Below, piece by piece: positions 37,901 through 47,000 of a stretch of 64,000 nucleotides of DNA. This DNA comes from Acidobacteriaceae bacterium KBS 146 (GTDB lineage: Bacteria > Acidobacteriota > Terriglobia > Terriglobales > Acidobacteriaceae), in NCBI GenBank assembly GCA_000688615.1, contig JHVA01000001.1:3286001-3350000 (forward strand). Direction: 5' to 3'. The notes beneath the pieces were generated by a model that saw only the letters and a list, made by a program, of their open reading frames with translations, made no database searches and was not told where the DNA came from. A program made the translations under genes and the position numbers. Every line of letters begins with the position of its first letter. Within the stretch, counting starts at the first letter, position 1.

Positions 37901-38067
37901 ACTTTCGGGAGACGTGGAGCAAAAACCCGGACATCATCGCGAACAGCTATGAGGACTTCGATTCGAACGATCTGGATGAGACGTACGACACGACAGTCAT
38001 TCGTATAGGTCCGGAGAAGAAGTTTTTGCAGGATCGATACACAGTCGGCGTGGCGTTCACGTTCTGA
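34960..38067 (+). CDS. LssY-domain / outer-membrane beta-barrel fusion protein
   Basis: 1035 residues from ATG 34960 (GAGAGG upstream). A signal anchor (about 10-33, GYFPICLWFLSGFLIVSVGYAQQ) is followed by two beta-rich domains (about 40-450). Next is a segment with LssY C-terminal features (about 480-615: LVFLGSPAALSRAFAASGWL, RHHLRIFP, STQDIGIAF, HVIDEHIDNERSKVVNDLMFTGCVD). A linker leads to a C-terminal barrel (about 780-1035) that ends ...DRYTVGVAFTF, with the terminal aromatic of outer-membrane proteins. LssY domains are otherwise linked to PAP2-type membrane proteins. The fusion suggests an envelope protein with periplasmic LssY and an outer-membrane anchor. Function is unknown. Confidence 0.7.
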   Translation: MGLRAVGRFKLGYFPICLWFLSGFLIVSVGYAQQRASSTETPITIVRKPGNVDGEAQIVEPGKKPRKIAPHALAAWRVRDGSGALVIVSGPEKQIAFKRYVLRYYDLDTGRRRELGAVPFSDAKVLETKSPNENWAFCLSGEDSTSNQPVLVVGDDNAIPGLLPDATSPEFHDDAELSYTHAGQTRTAKLGVLLGTQLNAIYTAPESLQAAPKYLQIFPNGDAMTVLKDGRVVKGRWRTDGEVLSLFTPTGTATYAVPLNQLGVVKGVPAGTRYSVRLTQDLSSRTTHEGDVVKALSITPVVVGGEILIPAASTFEGKVAQANAVGWGFKHETASLTIEWNKVTLTDGRVLEINARVFEVENAQEKVTDQGKIQGIRSTGTIGNSVENGVLSFAGIDPVAYIFASSAGSGVLGFAEPEILYPAGTELILVDTTPLLTDKSYQSTVTPLAADTEQRESLQAFIKSLPFRTRTKGSNKVSDITNLVFLGSPAALSRAFAASGWLTTDDLYAASTFKTVKTLAGNQTYTQAPMSVLLLDERAPVETLSKTTNTFASRHHLRIFPTDKQYEGRTVLTSSSTQDIGIAFSRKQKTFIHVIDEHIDNERSKVVNDLMFTGCVDHLDMVERPWVPHDAFNSTGDRLLTDGEAAVVTLNGCEHPRMVTPEAAPAPPRMERATRDTSLTIRNDLYRGNLIYQGISGTLKVRNYLRSSQELPPDTGAWRKTDASGADYKGLGTGGSISGADRSSVTGLHHRQPSEFNPTPSPEDQAAIAKAKESHKWDPPRYEFALQGGYMHMREDYLSAVGVLETSSDPNKNTYFVFLADDVGDGWAGGGSVTINSWSHFSNEFSYFRQQVKYQLATANVTIPPNTDVIIGDKDLAIIPVGLVTRQFEYNLLIHATRPTSRWRPYAAVGPVLQLVALNGAPLQKPAGPFTLGLKNIGLIKAAFDFGSTPPLDGGGIFQFGFQYGGGVKYRLTPRVMLRADFRETWSKNPDIIANSYEDFDSNDLDETYDTTVIRIGPEKKFLQDRYTVGVAFTF

Positions 38068-38078
38068 AAAGAGTTCGG

Positions 38079-38125
38079 ACAAGAAAGAAGGGCTTGCATC
38101 CGAAGTGCAAGCCCTTCTTTCTTGT
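38079..38125. terminator. Strong bidirectional terminator
   Basis: 20-bp perfect stem: 38079-38098 pairs with 38106-38125 over the 7-nt loop TCCGAAG. The outer part (AAGAAAGAAGG / CCTTCTTTCTT) gives U-rich tails in both directions. It sits between the convergent barrel-fusion and ferritin-like genes. Confidence 0.9.
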
Positions 38126-38141
38126 ATATGTGAGATGGACG

Positions 38142-38618
38142 CTACGCGTCCGCGATTCCGGGATCGGGAGTGTCGACGCCGAGGGCCGTGGCGAGGGCAT
38201 TGAGATGATCCTGTTCGTCACGGAGGATCTCGCGAAGATCTTCGCTGAGTGCGAACTCGTTGAGCTCGTCGGCCTGCTTGACGCGCCGCCGGTAGTTGCG
38301 GATGGTTTCCTTCTCGTTTTCAAGATCGAAGCGCAACATGTCTTCGGCTTTGTCTGAGGTCTTGACGTTCTTCGGCTTGACGGCAGGCATGCCGCCGAGA
38401 ACATCGACCCAATAGCTGATCTTGAGAGCATGATTCAACTCTTCGGTTGCATGCACCTGAAGCTCTGATGCGATGTTCATGTACTGTGCGCCTTTGAGAA
38501 CCTGCGAGTAGTTCACATAAGCGATGATGGCCTGGTACTCGCGCTCGAGATCGTCGTTAAGCAGATCGATCAGTTTTTCACGGGTGACGGAGACTGGCGG
38601 TCCTGCAGTTTCTGGCAT
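38142..38618 (-). CDS. Ferritin-like diiron protein
   Basis: 158 residues from ATG 38618 (GAGAGG upstream); the frame is open upstream only as a shadow of the next gene. Four-helix ferritin-like pattern: LIDLLNDDLEREYQAIIAYVNYSQVL, ASELQVHATEELNHALKISYWVDVLGG, LRFDLENEKETIRNYRRRVKQADEL and EDLREILRDEQDHLNALATAL. Iron ligands are visible as Glu in EREYQ, ExxH in EELNHA, Glu in ENEKET and ExxH in DEQDH. It resembles bacterioferritin-like or rubrerythrin-like proteins that store iron or remove peroxide. Confidence 0.88.
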   Translation of the reverse strand: MPETAGPPVSVTREKLIDLLNDDLEREYQAIIAYVNYSQVLKGAQYMNIASELQVHATEELNHALKISYWVDVLGGMPAVKPKNVKTSDKAEDMLRFDLENEKETIRNYRRRVKQADELNEFALSEDLREILRDEQDHLNALATALGVDTPDPGIADA

Positions 38619-38709
38619 CGTTCCTCTCTCTTGCCCCGCTGGAAAACGGGGCCATCTTTTGTGATGCAGAAAGAGAGGGCACCGTTTTTCCGGTTTGTGA
38701 ATTGCCGGT

Positions 38710-39765
38710 TTATTCCCCGAGGGCGGGATAGTCGATATAACCGTGCGGACCCGACGCGTAGAACGTGTTGGGCTCGGGCCGATTGAGAGGGGCGTGTTTG
38801 CGGAAGCGCGCGGGAAGGTCGGGATTCGCGATAAAGAGCTTGCCGAAGGCGACCGCGTCCGCCTTGCCTTCATCGAGGAGCTGCTGGCCGACGGCCTGGT
38901 CGATCGCCTCGTTGGCGACAAAGACGCCACCGAAGAGCTGTTTGAGCTTCGGGCCGATGCTATCGGCACCGACGTGTTCGCGGGCTGCGATAAAGGCGAT
39001 CTTGCGTTTGCCCAGCTCCGTGGCGACATAACTGAAGGTCGCGGTGGGGTTGGAGTCGGAGATGCCGTGCGAGTCGCCGCGCGGAGCCAGGTGTACGCCA
39101 ACGCGTCCGGGACCGTAGACGGAGATCGCGGCCTCGGTCACCTCAAGCAGCAGGCGGGCACGATTCTCGAGAGGGCCGCCGTACTCGTCGGTACGGTGGT
39201 TAGAGCCGTCCTGCAGGAACTGGTCGAGCAGGTAGCCGTTGGCGGAGTGCAGGTGGACGCCATCGAAGCCTGCATCCTGGGCGTTCTGAGCGGCACGGCG
39301 GAAGGATTCAACTACCTGCTTCACCTCAGGGAGCTCAAGGGCGCGGGGAACCGGATAGGGACGCTGCGGCCGCAGCAGGCTGACATGGCCGGTCGCCGCG
39401 ATCGCGCTGGGGGCGACAGGAGTCTGGCCGTTGAGAAGAGACGGGTCGGAGATGCGACCGACGTGCCAGATCTGCGCGAAGATGTGTCCGTCGTTATCGT
39501 GGACGGCTTTGACGATCGGCTTCCACGCCTCAACCTGTTCGCGCGACCAGAGCCCCGGAACGTTCTGGTAGCCGACGCCGAGAGGATCGACAGGAATACC
39601 TTCCGAGAGAATGAGCCCTGCGTCGGCACGTTGCGTGTAGTAGTCCACCATGATGGGAGTGGGGATGTGGTCAGCGGTGCCACGCAGACGCGTGAGGGGC
39701 GCCATGAAGATGCGATTGGGAAGAAGAAGATCACCAATCTGAATGGGATCGAAGAGAGTAGGCAT
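38710..39765 (-). CDS. Old yellow enzyme-family alkene reductase
   Basis: 351 residues of the NADH:flavin oxidoreductase TIM barrel. LFDPIQIGDLLLPNRIFMAPLTRLR binds FMN, and HSANGYLLDQFLQDGSN is the HxxN active-site motif. EYGGPLENRARLLLEV and GRVGVHLAPRGD are further signatures. It is closest to NemA/xenobiotic reductase types that reduce activated alkenes and nitro compounds with NAD(P)H. It is 91 nt upstream of the ferritin-like gene on the same strand, so co-transcription is possible. Confidence 0.93.
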   Translation of the reverse strand: MPTLFDPIQIGDLLLPNRIFMAPLTRLRGTADHIPTPIMVDYYTQRADAGLILSEGIPVDPLGVGYQNVPGLWSREQVEAWKPIVKAVHDNDGHIFAQIWHVGRISDPSLLNGQTPVAPSAIAATGHVSLLRPQRPYPVPRALELPEVKQVVESFRRAAQNAQDAGFDGVHLHSANGYLLDQFLQDGSNHRTDEYGGPLENRARLLLEVTEAAISVYGPGRVGVHLAPRGDSHGISDSNPTATFSYVATELGKRKIAFIAAREHVGADSIGPKLKQLFGGVFVANEAIDQAVGQQLLDEGKADAVAFGKLFIANPDLPARFRKHAPLNRPEPNTFYASGPHGYIDYPALGE

Positions 39766-39889
39766 GGCAGCTCCGTAAGTCTGAGATTCGGATGGTTAGA
39801 TGACTATCGAACTGGTAAAGATGCGAAAGGCGATACGCATGGGGTCTTCGCAGCAGCTTAGGCTATTGCGAATGTGGGCATAGACCGCA

Positions 39890-39941
39890 GGGCTAAAGCC
39901 CGTTTCGTTCTTAGACAGTACGGCACGGCTGAAGCCGTGCC
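39890..39941. repeat. Pair of short palindromic repeats
   Basis: GGGCT-aa-AGCCC (39890-39901) and GGCACGGCT-ga-AGCCGTGCC (39922-39941; perfect 9-bp arms). Both are in the 220-nt gap between the reductase and the gene at 39987. GGCTGAAGCC palindromes of this shape recur in many acidobacterial intergenic regions in my recollection. They are not followed by a U-run, so they are probably not terminators. Confidence 0.6.
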
Positions 39942-39986
39942 CTTAGGCAAAGCTGTTCGAGCTTCGCATCCGATGACTGGATCGTT

Positions 39987-40388
39987 CTACTCGATGGTGC
40001 GTAATGCCTGAACAATTCTGCCGTGTTCGTGGAGGATGTCTGGACTCTCCTGCAGGAGAGTCAGATAGCGCTGCCGGAAGGCGTTGTCGGGTGCGTCCTG
40101 TTCGAACAGCGCCGCAACCGCCTGCGCCCCTGCGATCCGGTCATCGGGAGTCGCTTCCTCATCGTCGAGGAGATCATCGATGTTGGCGATGACCGTCGAG
40201 AGCGGTGCGATCCAGCGAAAGTCGGCCCCACTGATCACCTGCTGCAGAAATGCTGCAGGCGTCACTGGCCCAACGGCCTTCTCATAGGCTGCGCGCTCGT
40301 GATCGAGGATGGATTTGTGTAGCGAGAGCAGTGGCTTGCGAACGTCTGTAAGAAATTGAATGGCGCTTTGCTCGTCGAAGGTCTTCAT
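39987..40388 (-). CDS. Small helical protein of unknown function
   Basis: 133 residues, almost all helix-forming (FDEQSAIQFLTDVRKPLLSLHKSILDHERAAYEKAVGPV..., AGAQAVAALFEQDAPDNAFRQRYLTLLQ). No signal peptide, cysteines or metal motif. MKTFDEQSAIQFL is the only start with a plausible position, with AGGAG about 9 nt upstream. The opening EQSAIQFLTDVRKPLLSLHKSILDHER is reminiscent of small acidobacterial conserved proteins, but I cannot name the family. It stands alone between two palindromic elements. Confidence 0.6.
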   Translation of the reverse strand: MKTFDEQSAIQFLTDVRKPLLSLHKSILDHERAAYEKAVGPVTPAAFLQQVISGADFRWIAPLSTVIANIDDLLDDEEATPDDRIAGAQAVAALFEQDAPDNAFRQRYLTLLQESPDILHEHGRIVQALRTIE

Positions 40389-40470
40389 CCCCGCTCCTAT
40401 TTAAACGAATCTTGACTGCGCAGGATTATACGGAAGTGTGAAGCGGTTCGAGCTGCGCTCGGTACCCGCC

Positions 40471-40521
40471 CCGCAAGGTACTCACGGTGCGCCCGTGAGT
40501 ACCTTGCGGTCGGAATGACAG
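40471..40521 (-). repeat. Long-hairpin repeat element, copy E of the interspersed family
   Basis: 17-bp perfect stem: 40471-40487 (CCGCAAGGTACTCACGG) pairs with 40493-40509. On the minus strand it is preceded by TGTCATTCCGACCG, the head shared with the GTGTCATcccgaccg repeats at 2946 and elsewhere. It lies downstream of galU but has no U-run, so it is a repeat rather than an obvious terminator. Confidence 0.65.
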
Positions 40522-40540
40522 CGATTGCGGAGGAAGAGAT

Positions 40541-41416
40541 TTACAGAGGGAACTGCTTGAGCCATGTTTTGAAGTCCGCGCCCAGTTTGTCGTGCTTGAG
40601 GCCGAACTCAACCGTCGCCTTGAGGAAGCCGAGTTTGTCTCCGGCGTCGTGGCGCTTGCCTTCGTAGGTGAAGCCGTAAACCTTCTCGTGCTGGAGCAGC
40701 GCCTTGATGCCGTCGGTGAGCTGCAATTCGCCGCCCGCGCCGGGCGTGATGGTCTCGAGCATCTCGAAGATGCGCGGTGTGAGAATGTAGCGGCCGATGA
40801 TGGCGTTCTGCGAAGGCGCTTCCTCTGGTTTTGGCTTCTCGACCATGTCGCTGACGGCGAGCAGGCGGGGATTCTTCGGATCCGGAGTGACGGCAAGGCA
40901 GCCATAGGCCGAGATTGCATCGCCCTCGACGACTTCAGAGCCGAGGATACTGGATCCTGTCTGCTCAAAGGCCTCGACCATCTGCTTCATGCAGGGGATC
41001 TTGGCGTCCACGATATCGTCGGGCAGCAGGACGGCGAAAGGCTCGTTGCCGACAAGCTCTTTTGCCTGAAGCACCGCATGGCCCAGGCCGAGCGGCTCCG
41101 CCTGACGGGTGTAGGTGATCTTGGCGAGCTTTGAGACGGAGCGCGCAATCTCGAGCAGGGCCGTCTTATTTTTCGCAGCGAGCGTGGCCTCAAGCTCAAA
41201 GGACTTGTCGAAATGATCTTCCATCGTCGTCTTGCCGCGTCCGGTAACGATGATAATCTCGGTGCATCCCGCAGCGACGGCTTCTTCGACTCCATACTGA
41301 ATCAGCGGCTTGTCGACGAGGCAAAGCATCTCCTTGGGAGTGGCTTTGGTTGCGGGGAGGAATCGGGTTCCGAGGCCAGCGGCGGGGAAGACTGCTTTGC
41401 GAATCTTTTGGGTCAT
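40541..41416 (-). CDS. galU: UTP-glucose-1-phosphate uridylyltransferase GalU
   Basis: Makes UDP-glucose from UTP and glucose-1-phosphate for glycogen, trehalose and envelope glycans. 291 residues with all motifs: FPAAGLGTRFLPATKATPKEML, VDKPLIQYGVEEAVAAG, IIVTGRGKTTMEDHFD, PLGLGHAVLQAKELVG, LLPDDIV and MVEKPKPEEAPS. Length is normal. No glycan genes adjoin it, but the sugar-nucleotide block at 13.9-16.6 kb could draw on its product. Confidence 0.95.
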   Translation of the reverse strand: MTQKIRKAVFPAAGLGTRFLPATKATPKEMLCLVDKPLIQYGVEEAVAAGCTEIIIVTGRGKTTMEDHFDKSFELEATLAAKNKTALLEIARSVSKLAKITYTRQAEPLGLGHAVLQAKELVGNEPFAVLLPDDIVDAKIPCMKQMVEAFEQTGSSILGSEVVEGDAISAYGCLAVTPDPKNPRLLAVSDMVEKPKPEEAPSQNAIIGRYILTPRIFEMLETITPGAGGELQLTDGIKALLQHEKVYGFTYEGKRHDAGDKLGFLKATVEFGLKHDKLGADFKTWLKQFPL

Positions 41417-41577
41417 ATTTCCTTTTGGATGCAGGTTGTTATGAAAATGCTACCAAGACGCTGCCAGGCGCAAGATAGCACTTTGGAAGCAGAGAAAGAT
41501 CTACGCATTTTGAATGCGTAAGACAGGTTCGCTGCGGATTGAAAGATCGACACCATCCAGCGGACAGACGGCGTCTT

Positions 41578-43365
41578 TTAGAGGACCGGCGAGTTATCGT
41601 GCAGCATCGCTTTGCGAATCACCTTGACGGGGGCAAAACCCTGTCGCATGAAATTGTCGTGAAAAGTCTGCAGGTTGAACGCGGAACCCTGCTTCTTCTT
41701 TAGATCTTCGCGCAGCTTCAGGATCTCGAGCTTGCCGAGGGTGTAGTAGAGATACGTGGCATCCGCGGTTCCGCGTTTCGTCTCGACCAGGCCGACGGAG
41801 CGAGACTGATAGCCTTCGTTCACGAAGAAGTCCACGGCCTGATCGATGGTCCACCTTCCGCTAGGCTCGCCGAGACCGGTGTGCAGCTTGATGGAGTTGA
41901 CGAAGCGGGCATCGCGCAGCAGCGCATCCTGCAGTTGGCCCAGGTGAATCAGCTTCGACTCACGCACCTGTTCGGGTGTGGCGTTGGCTGAAGGTGCGGC
42001 GTATCCCTCCTCGAGCATCATCTGTTCCGTGTAGTGCGCCCAGCCCTCGATGTTTGAGTTTGCTCCGACCAGCTTGCGAACCTTCGAAGGGAACTGGTTC
42101 TGCCAGAGGAACTGCACGTAATGGCCGGGGTAGGCCTCATGCACGCTGGTGGCAATGATGGTCCCGACGTTGAAGCTCGCCATGTGTTCGGCAACATGCG
42201 CCGCGGCCCAGTCCTTCTCCGGCAAAGTTACGTTGAAGTAGGCTTTGGTCGAGTGGGTCTCGAAGGGGCCGGGCGGGTCCATTGAGGCGAAGGTGGTGGC
42301 ACGCATAAACGGCGGCGTCTCTTCGAGCGTCGGCTGAACATCACTGGGAATAGTGATGATGTTGTGTTCACGAATGAAGCTGATCAGCGAATCGAACGTG
42401 CTGTGAAAGGAGTCGAGCAGCTTGTCCGGCGCGGGATGGATGGTAGCCAGTTCGGCCAGCACCTGCTGCGGAGTCTTTGAGGGATCGACCTCTTTCGCAA
42501 CACGTGCGAACTCAGCCTGGTTGCGATGGAGATCGTCAAGAGCCACCTGCAGTAGGCGATCGAGAGGGACGTCGACCATCTCGTCGTAGGAGAGTTTCTT
42601 GGTGAAGGTCTCAGCACCGAGCCTATAGTCTCCATTAGAGCGGGGCAGCAGATCACTCTGCATCCACGCCTTATAGTCCTTCAGGGACTGAATGACGGCT
42701 GCATTGGTGCGAGCGAAGTCCACTTTTGCCTTCGCATCATCAGCTTCAACGAAGGCTGCAGGCACGTCCTTCTCGAAGAAGCTGACGAGGCCGTCGATCT
42801 GTTCGAGCGCGATCTCCGTGAAGATGTGCGGAGGATTCTTCAGGTTTTTGCGAGCTTCGACAAAGACCTGGGGGATCTGCTTCTCACGTTCTACGACTGC
42901 GCGCAGGCGGGTGTTAGGTGGAGCGAAGGGCCTTTCCATCAGGACGAAGATGGAGCTGGTAATGCCACTCGAGTAGTTGTCCGGATTCTTCTCCCAGTTG
43001 CGGATGACCTCGAGCGAGAGCAGCTGCGAGCGAATGCTGTTCAGAAGGATCTCGCGATCGGCGGCGACAGAAGCATCGAGCGCATCCGCCGGAATCTCCT
43101 CGATCTTTTTTTCGTAGAGGTGGAGTGCGGTGATCTGCCTCTGAATCCCGGCGGCTGAATAATCCTCAAGCTGCGTGTCGTACTGATGCAGACCGGCCTG
43201 GGTGCCATAGGTCGGCGCGAAGTGAAACAGTACGTCGGAGAAGTATTGGTCGGAGACGAAACCGAAGGTCTGGGTCGCGCCGTCGGCGGAGAGTCTTTGC
43301 GCAGGTGCGGTGGGTGTCAGCATTACGAGTCCGAGCAGGGAGGTGAGAAGGGGACGAATAACCAT
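41578..43365 (-). CDS. Secreted DUF885-family hydrolase
   Basis: 595 residues from ATG 43365; a longer frame to 43419 is open but adds a non-signal leader. A Sec signal (LLTSLLGLVMLTPTAPAQ) is followed by the all-helical DUF885 fold. VHEAYPGHYVQF (HExxxGH) near two-thirds of the length, plus NIEGWAHYTEQMMLEEGYA downstream, are the conserved putative metal-peptidase motifs. DUF885 proteins are probable zinc peptidases acting outside the cytoplasm; substrate unknown. No neighbour suggests a pathway. Confidence 0.88.
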   Translation of the reverse strand: MVIRPLLTSLLGLVMLTPTAPAQRLSADGATQTFGFVSDQYFSDVLFHFAPTYGTQAGLHQYDTQLEDYSAAGIQRQITALHLYEKKIEEIPADALDASVAADREILLNSIRSQLLSLEVIRNWEKNPDNYSSGITSSIFVLMERPFAPPNTRLRAVVEREKQIPQVFVEARKNLKNPPHIFTEIALEQIDGLVSFFEKDVPAAFVEADDAKAKVDFARTNAAVIQSLKDYKAWMQSDLLPRSNGDYRLGAETFTKKLSYDEMVDVPLDRLLQVALDDLHRNQAEFARVAKEVDPSKTPQQVLAELATIHPAPDKLLDSFHSTFDSLISFIREHNIITIPSDVQPTLEETPPFMRATTFASMDPPGPFETHSTKAYFNVTLPEKDWAAAHVAEHMASFNVGTIIATSVHEAYPGHYVQFLWQNQFPSKVRKLVGANSNIEGWAHYTEQMMLEEGYAAPSANATPEQVRESKLIHLGQLQDALLRDARFVNSIKLHTGLGEPSGRWTIDQAVDFFVNEGYQSRSVGLVETKRGTADATYLYYTLGKLEILKLREDLKKKQGSAFNLQTFHDNFMRQGFAPVKVIRKAMLHDNSPVL

Positions 43366-43480
43366 GAGAGTCTGCTGCAAGCAGTGTAAGCCACTCAGGC
43401 AGGATGTCTCCAGACGCAATGCTATGGCGCTCGAAGCGGCTCGCCCGGATGCCTTCTAGCAGACGTCGCAACCGGATTGA

Positions 43481-43906
43481 TCAGGGGCACGGAAGCGGAT
43501 CGACGCCGTACCGCCACATCACGTCACGAATGCCGGCGGGGTCCGGATCTTCAAGGCGATAGTGTGTTGCAATCTCCCGGTAATATTCTGGCCCCATCAC
43601 GCCGGGCGTTTGCAGACAGATGGCTCTGCCCATATCTTCGTGCACGTTGGCGAAGAAGTGGGGCGTTCCGCGTGGGATAAAAAGATCCTTCCCCGGGTGA
43701 AGCAGAATAATTTCACCATTCAGAGTCCAGCTGGTGATGCCATTCATTCCGAGTACCCACTCGTCGTAGTTGAGGTGCGTGTGGGGAACGACGACGCTGG
43801 CACCAGGAGGAATCATCAACTCGAAGAGATCGAGAGCGTCGGCAGTCTCGTGGCGGGATAACAGAAACGTGACACTCATTTCTCCAACGCGGATGATCTC
43901 ATGCAT
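43481..43906 (-). CDS. Single-domain cupin protein
   Basis: 141 residues. Metal site: HTHLNYDEWVLG (HxH...E) in cupin motif 1 and PRGTPHFFANV (His) in motif 2. VTFLLSRHETADALDLFELMIPPGASVVVPHTH is a typical small cupin of the dioxygenase or sugar-isomerase type. Start ATG 43906 is supported by the fold; no partner is adjacent. Function cannot be assigned beyond a metal-binding cupin. Confidence 0.88.
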   Translation of the reverse strand: MHEIIRVGEMSVTFLLSRHETADALDLFELMIPPGASVVVPHTHLNYDEWVLGMNGITSWTLNGEIILLHPGKDLFIPRGTPHFFANVHEDMGRAICLQTPGVMGPEYYREIATHYRLEDPDPAGIRDVMWRYGVDPLPCP

Positions 43907-44035
43907 GCATGCCCTCCCTTGCTTTGAGGGATGATACTGCGCGTGCCACCGAAATGCGGAGGAATGTGATGGATTTTTATCCCATTCGTCACCTGTTTTT
44001 CCACAGTATCTGCATGCTTATGGATATCAGTGACT

Positions 44036-47000
44036 TCAAGAGACGGGAGAAACCTTCGCGTCTAAAGATTCCAGCAGCGACAGGGTCTCGAGCAGCACAT
44101 CTTCGGCCTTCGCACTGCTGACGGGCCATCGCAGAATTCCCTGCGGTGTGAACTGAGCCCCGCGTTTTGTGTTGCGACTGACGAGCTTCATCAGTACGCC
44201 CGGATCAATGGTCTTCGTTGCCGAGTCTCCATCGCGCTCAGCAAATTTAATATGGAGCATCTCGACAAATGTTTTGATCTTGTTTTGCTCCAGCTGTGTC
44301 CGTTTTCGGTCAATCTGCGCAATGCCGAGTTGCTGCGCATGCAAACGAATCTCGCCGGCGGTCAGCAGGTTTTCGACGGCCTCTGGCAGGGGACCATAGC
44401 GGTCTTGCAGCTCTGCACGCACGTCGGAGAGCGCGCCAAAATCCTCTGCCCCGGCGATGCGCTTGTACATGCGCAGGCGCTGATTTTCTTCGGGGATGTA
44501 GTCGGAGTCGATTCGGACAGAGATGCCCAGGTTGACGACCGTGGTCGCGTGAGCAGGCTTGTCCTCTTCGCCTTTGATTCTGCGCACAGCCTCTTCCAGC
44601 ATGGAGGTGTACATCTCAAAACCAATGGCTTCGATGTGGCCGCTCTGCTCTCCGCCCAGCATGTTTCCTGCTCCGCGAAGTTCCAGATCGAGTGCGGCGA
44701 TCTTGAATCCTGCGCCCAGGTCCGAGAACTCCTTGAGGGCTGCGAGACGGCGCCGAGCAATCTCCGTCAGCTCCGTCTCCGGCGGAATCAGGAGATAGGC
44801 ATAGGCACGGCGATTGGAGCGTCCGACGCGACCGCGCAACTGATAGAGCTCGCTGAGGCCGTGGCGGTCGGCGCGATTAATGATGATGGTGTTCGCAAGC
44901 GGAATGTCGAGTCCGTTTTCGATGATGGAGGTCGCGACCAGGACGTCGTACTCGTGGTTCATGAAGGCGAGCATGACCCGCTCCAGCTCTGCCTCCGGAA
45001 GCTGTCCATGACCGATGACGATGCGAGCCTGGGGGACCAGTTCGCGAATCTTTGCGGCAATATCGTAGATCGACTCGACACGGTTGTGCACAAAGTAGAT
45101 CTGGCCTCCACGCTCGAGCTCCATCTCGATGGCCGTGCGGACGAGCTTCTCATCGAACTTGGCGACGATGGTCTGGATGGCCATGCGGTCTTTGGGGGGC
45201 GTCTCGATGACGCTCATATCTCGCAGACCGATCAGCGACATGTGCAGCGTTCGCGGAATGGGGGTTGCGGACATCGAGAGCACATCGATGGCAGCCCGCA
45301 TCTGCTTCAGACGTTCCTTGTGGCGAACGCCGAAGCGCTGCTCTTCGTCGACGACGAGTAAGCCGAGATCCTGGAACTTGAGGTCTTTGGAGAGAATGCG
45401 ATGGGTTCCGATGAGGATGTCGACCTTGCCATCGGCGACGCGTTCGAGAATCTCCTTCTGCTCCTTCGGAGTTCGGAAGCGCGAGATCATCTCGATGTTG
45501 ACGGGGAAGTTGGCGAAACGGCGCTTGAACGATTCGAAGTGCTGAAAGCTGAGCACGGTCGTTGGCGTCAGCACGGCTACCTGTTTGCTGTCCTGCACGG
45601 CCTTGAAGGCTGCGCGCATGGCGACTTCAGTTTTGCCATAGCCGACGTCGCCGCAGAGCAGGCGATCCATCGGCTGCGTGGATTCCATGTCTGCCTTGAT
45701 GTCGGTGATGGCATTGAGCTGATCGTCAGTCTCGTTGAAGTCGAAGGCATCCTCAAACTCGCGCTGCATGTTGGTGTCGGGCGAGAAGGGTGTGCCTTGT
45801 GCGGCTTCGCGCTGCGCATAAAGCTTGAGCAGCTCGGCGGTCATGTCGGCCATCGCCTTCTTGACCCGGGCCTTGGTCTTCTGCCAGCTCTGGGAGCCGA
45901 GCTTATTAAGTTGTGGTGCGGGACCGGTTTCGGTGGAGCGATACTTCTGAATGAGATCGAGGCGCGTCAGCGGGACGTAGAGTTTGGCCTCGTCTGCAAA
46001 TTCAAGGATCATCAACTCGAGTGGCGGCTGATCGTTCTCCTCGATGACCCGCAGGCCCATGTAACGGGAGATGCCGTGCTCGACGTGGACGACGTAGTCG
46101 CCGACTTTGAGATCGCGAAAGTCGGAGATAAAGGCGGAGGACTTCGAGCGGCCACGGCGCACAGGGCGCTGCGTAACGTCGGCTTCATCGGAGAGATCCT
46201 GCGCGCCGAAGATCACAATCTGCCTGGCGGTTATCTTTTCGAGATCAAGGATCTGCACGCCTGCCGCGATCGGAGTCTTGACGATAAGCGGGGTGCGGAG
46301 GTCGCCTGCAAGATAGCTGGATTCCGAGTAGACCGTAGAGGAGGCTTGCTGATCACTGCGCCATCCCAGGCGGTAGGGAACCTGATACTCCTGCAATAGG
46401 CTGGCGAGCCGTTCGACGTCTCCCTGGTTGGCAGCGGCCAGCAGGATGCGCGCCTCCTGTCGCATGAGAGAGTTCAGAGCATCGATCAGCGCTGGGATGG
46501 AGCCGTGGAAGCGTTGGGTGGGACGCGTGGCGAACTCGATCTCGGAGAGCTCGTTGCGCTCGGCGTCAAGCACATCGACGGCACCAAGCTGATCGAGGTC
46601 GCAGCCCGTTGTGCGGCGCAGGCGGTCCTCGAGATCCCACGGCGAAAGGTAGATATCCTCCGGCCGCACCAGAGAACCGATGCCGGAGCGGTCGTGTCTC
46701 TGCTCGACCTTGTTCCACCAACGTTCGCCCTGATTTTTTACCATGGCCGGTTCTTCGACAAAGACGCGAGTCGCAGTGCCGAGCAGATCGAGCAAGGTCT
46801 GGTTGGCGCCTGCGACGGGAGCGAAGAACTCCCAGCCGGGGAAGATGGTGGCTTCACCAGTACGGGTCGCGACGTGCGTCTGAAGCTCGATCGGTTCTTC
46901 GCCGCCCTCGATGGCCGCACCTGCGGAACCTGCACGGGTGAGGCGGGCGTTGATGGCAGACAGCAGCTTCTCGGTGACGGGCGTCTCCGTCAAAGGAAGG

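Noticed and set aside
38619..39101. N-terminal extension of the ferritin-like protein
   Set aside because: It lies over the old yellow enzyme gene in another frame; the ferritin start at 38618 has its own ribosome site.
40471..40509. Terminator of galU
   Set aside because: The stem is strong but no U-run follows on the minus strand, and it shares its head with the repeat family.
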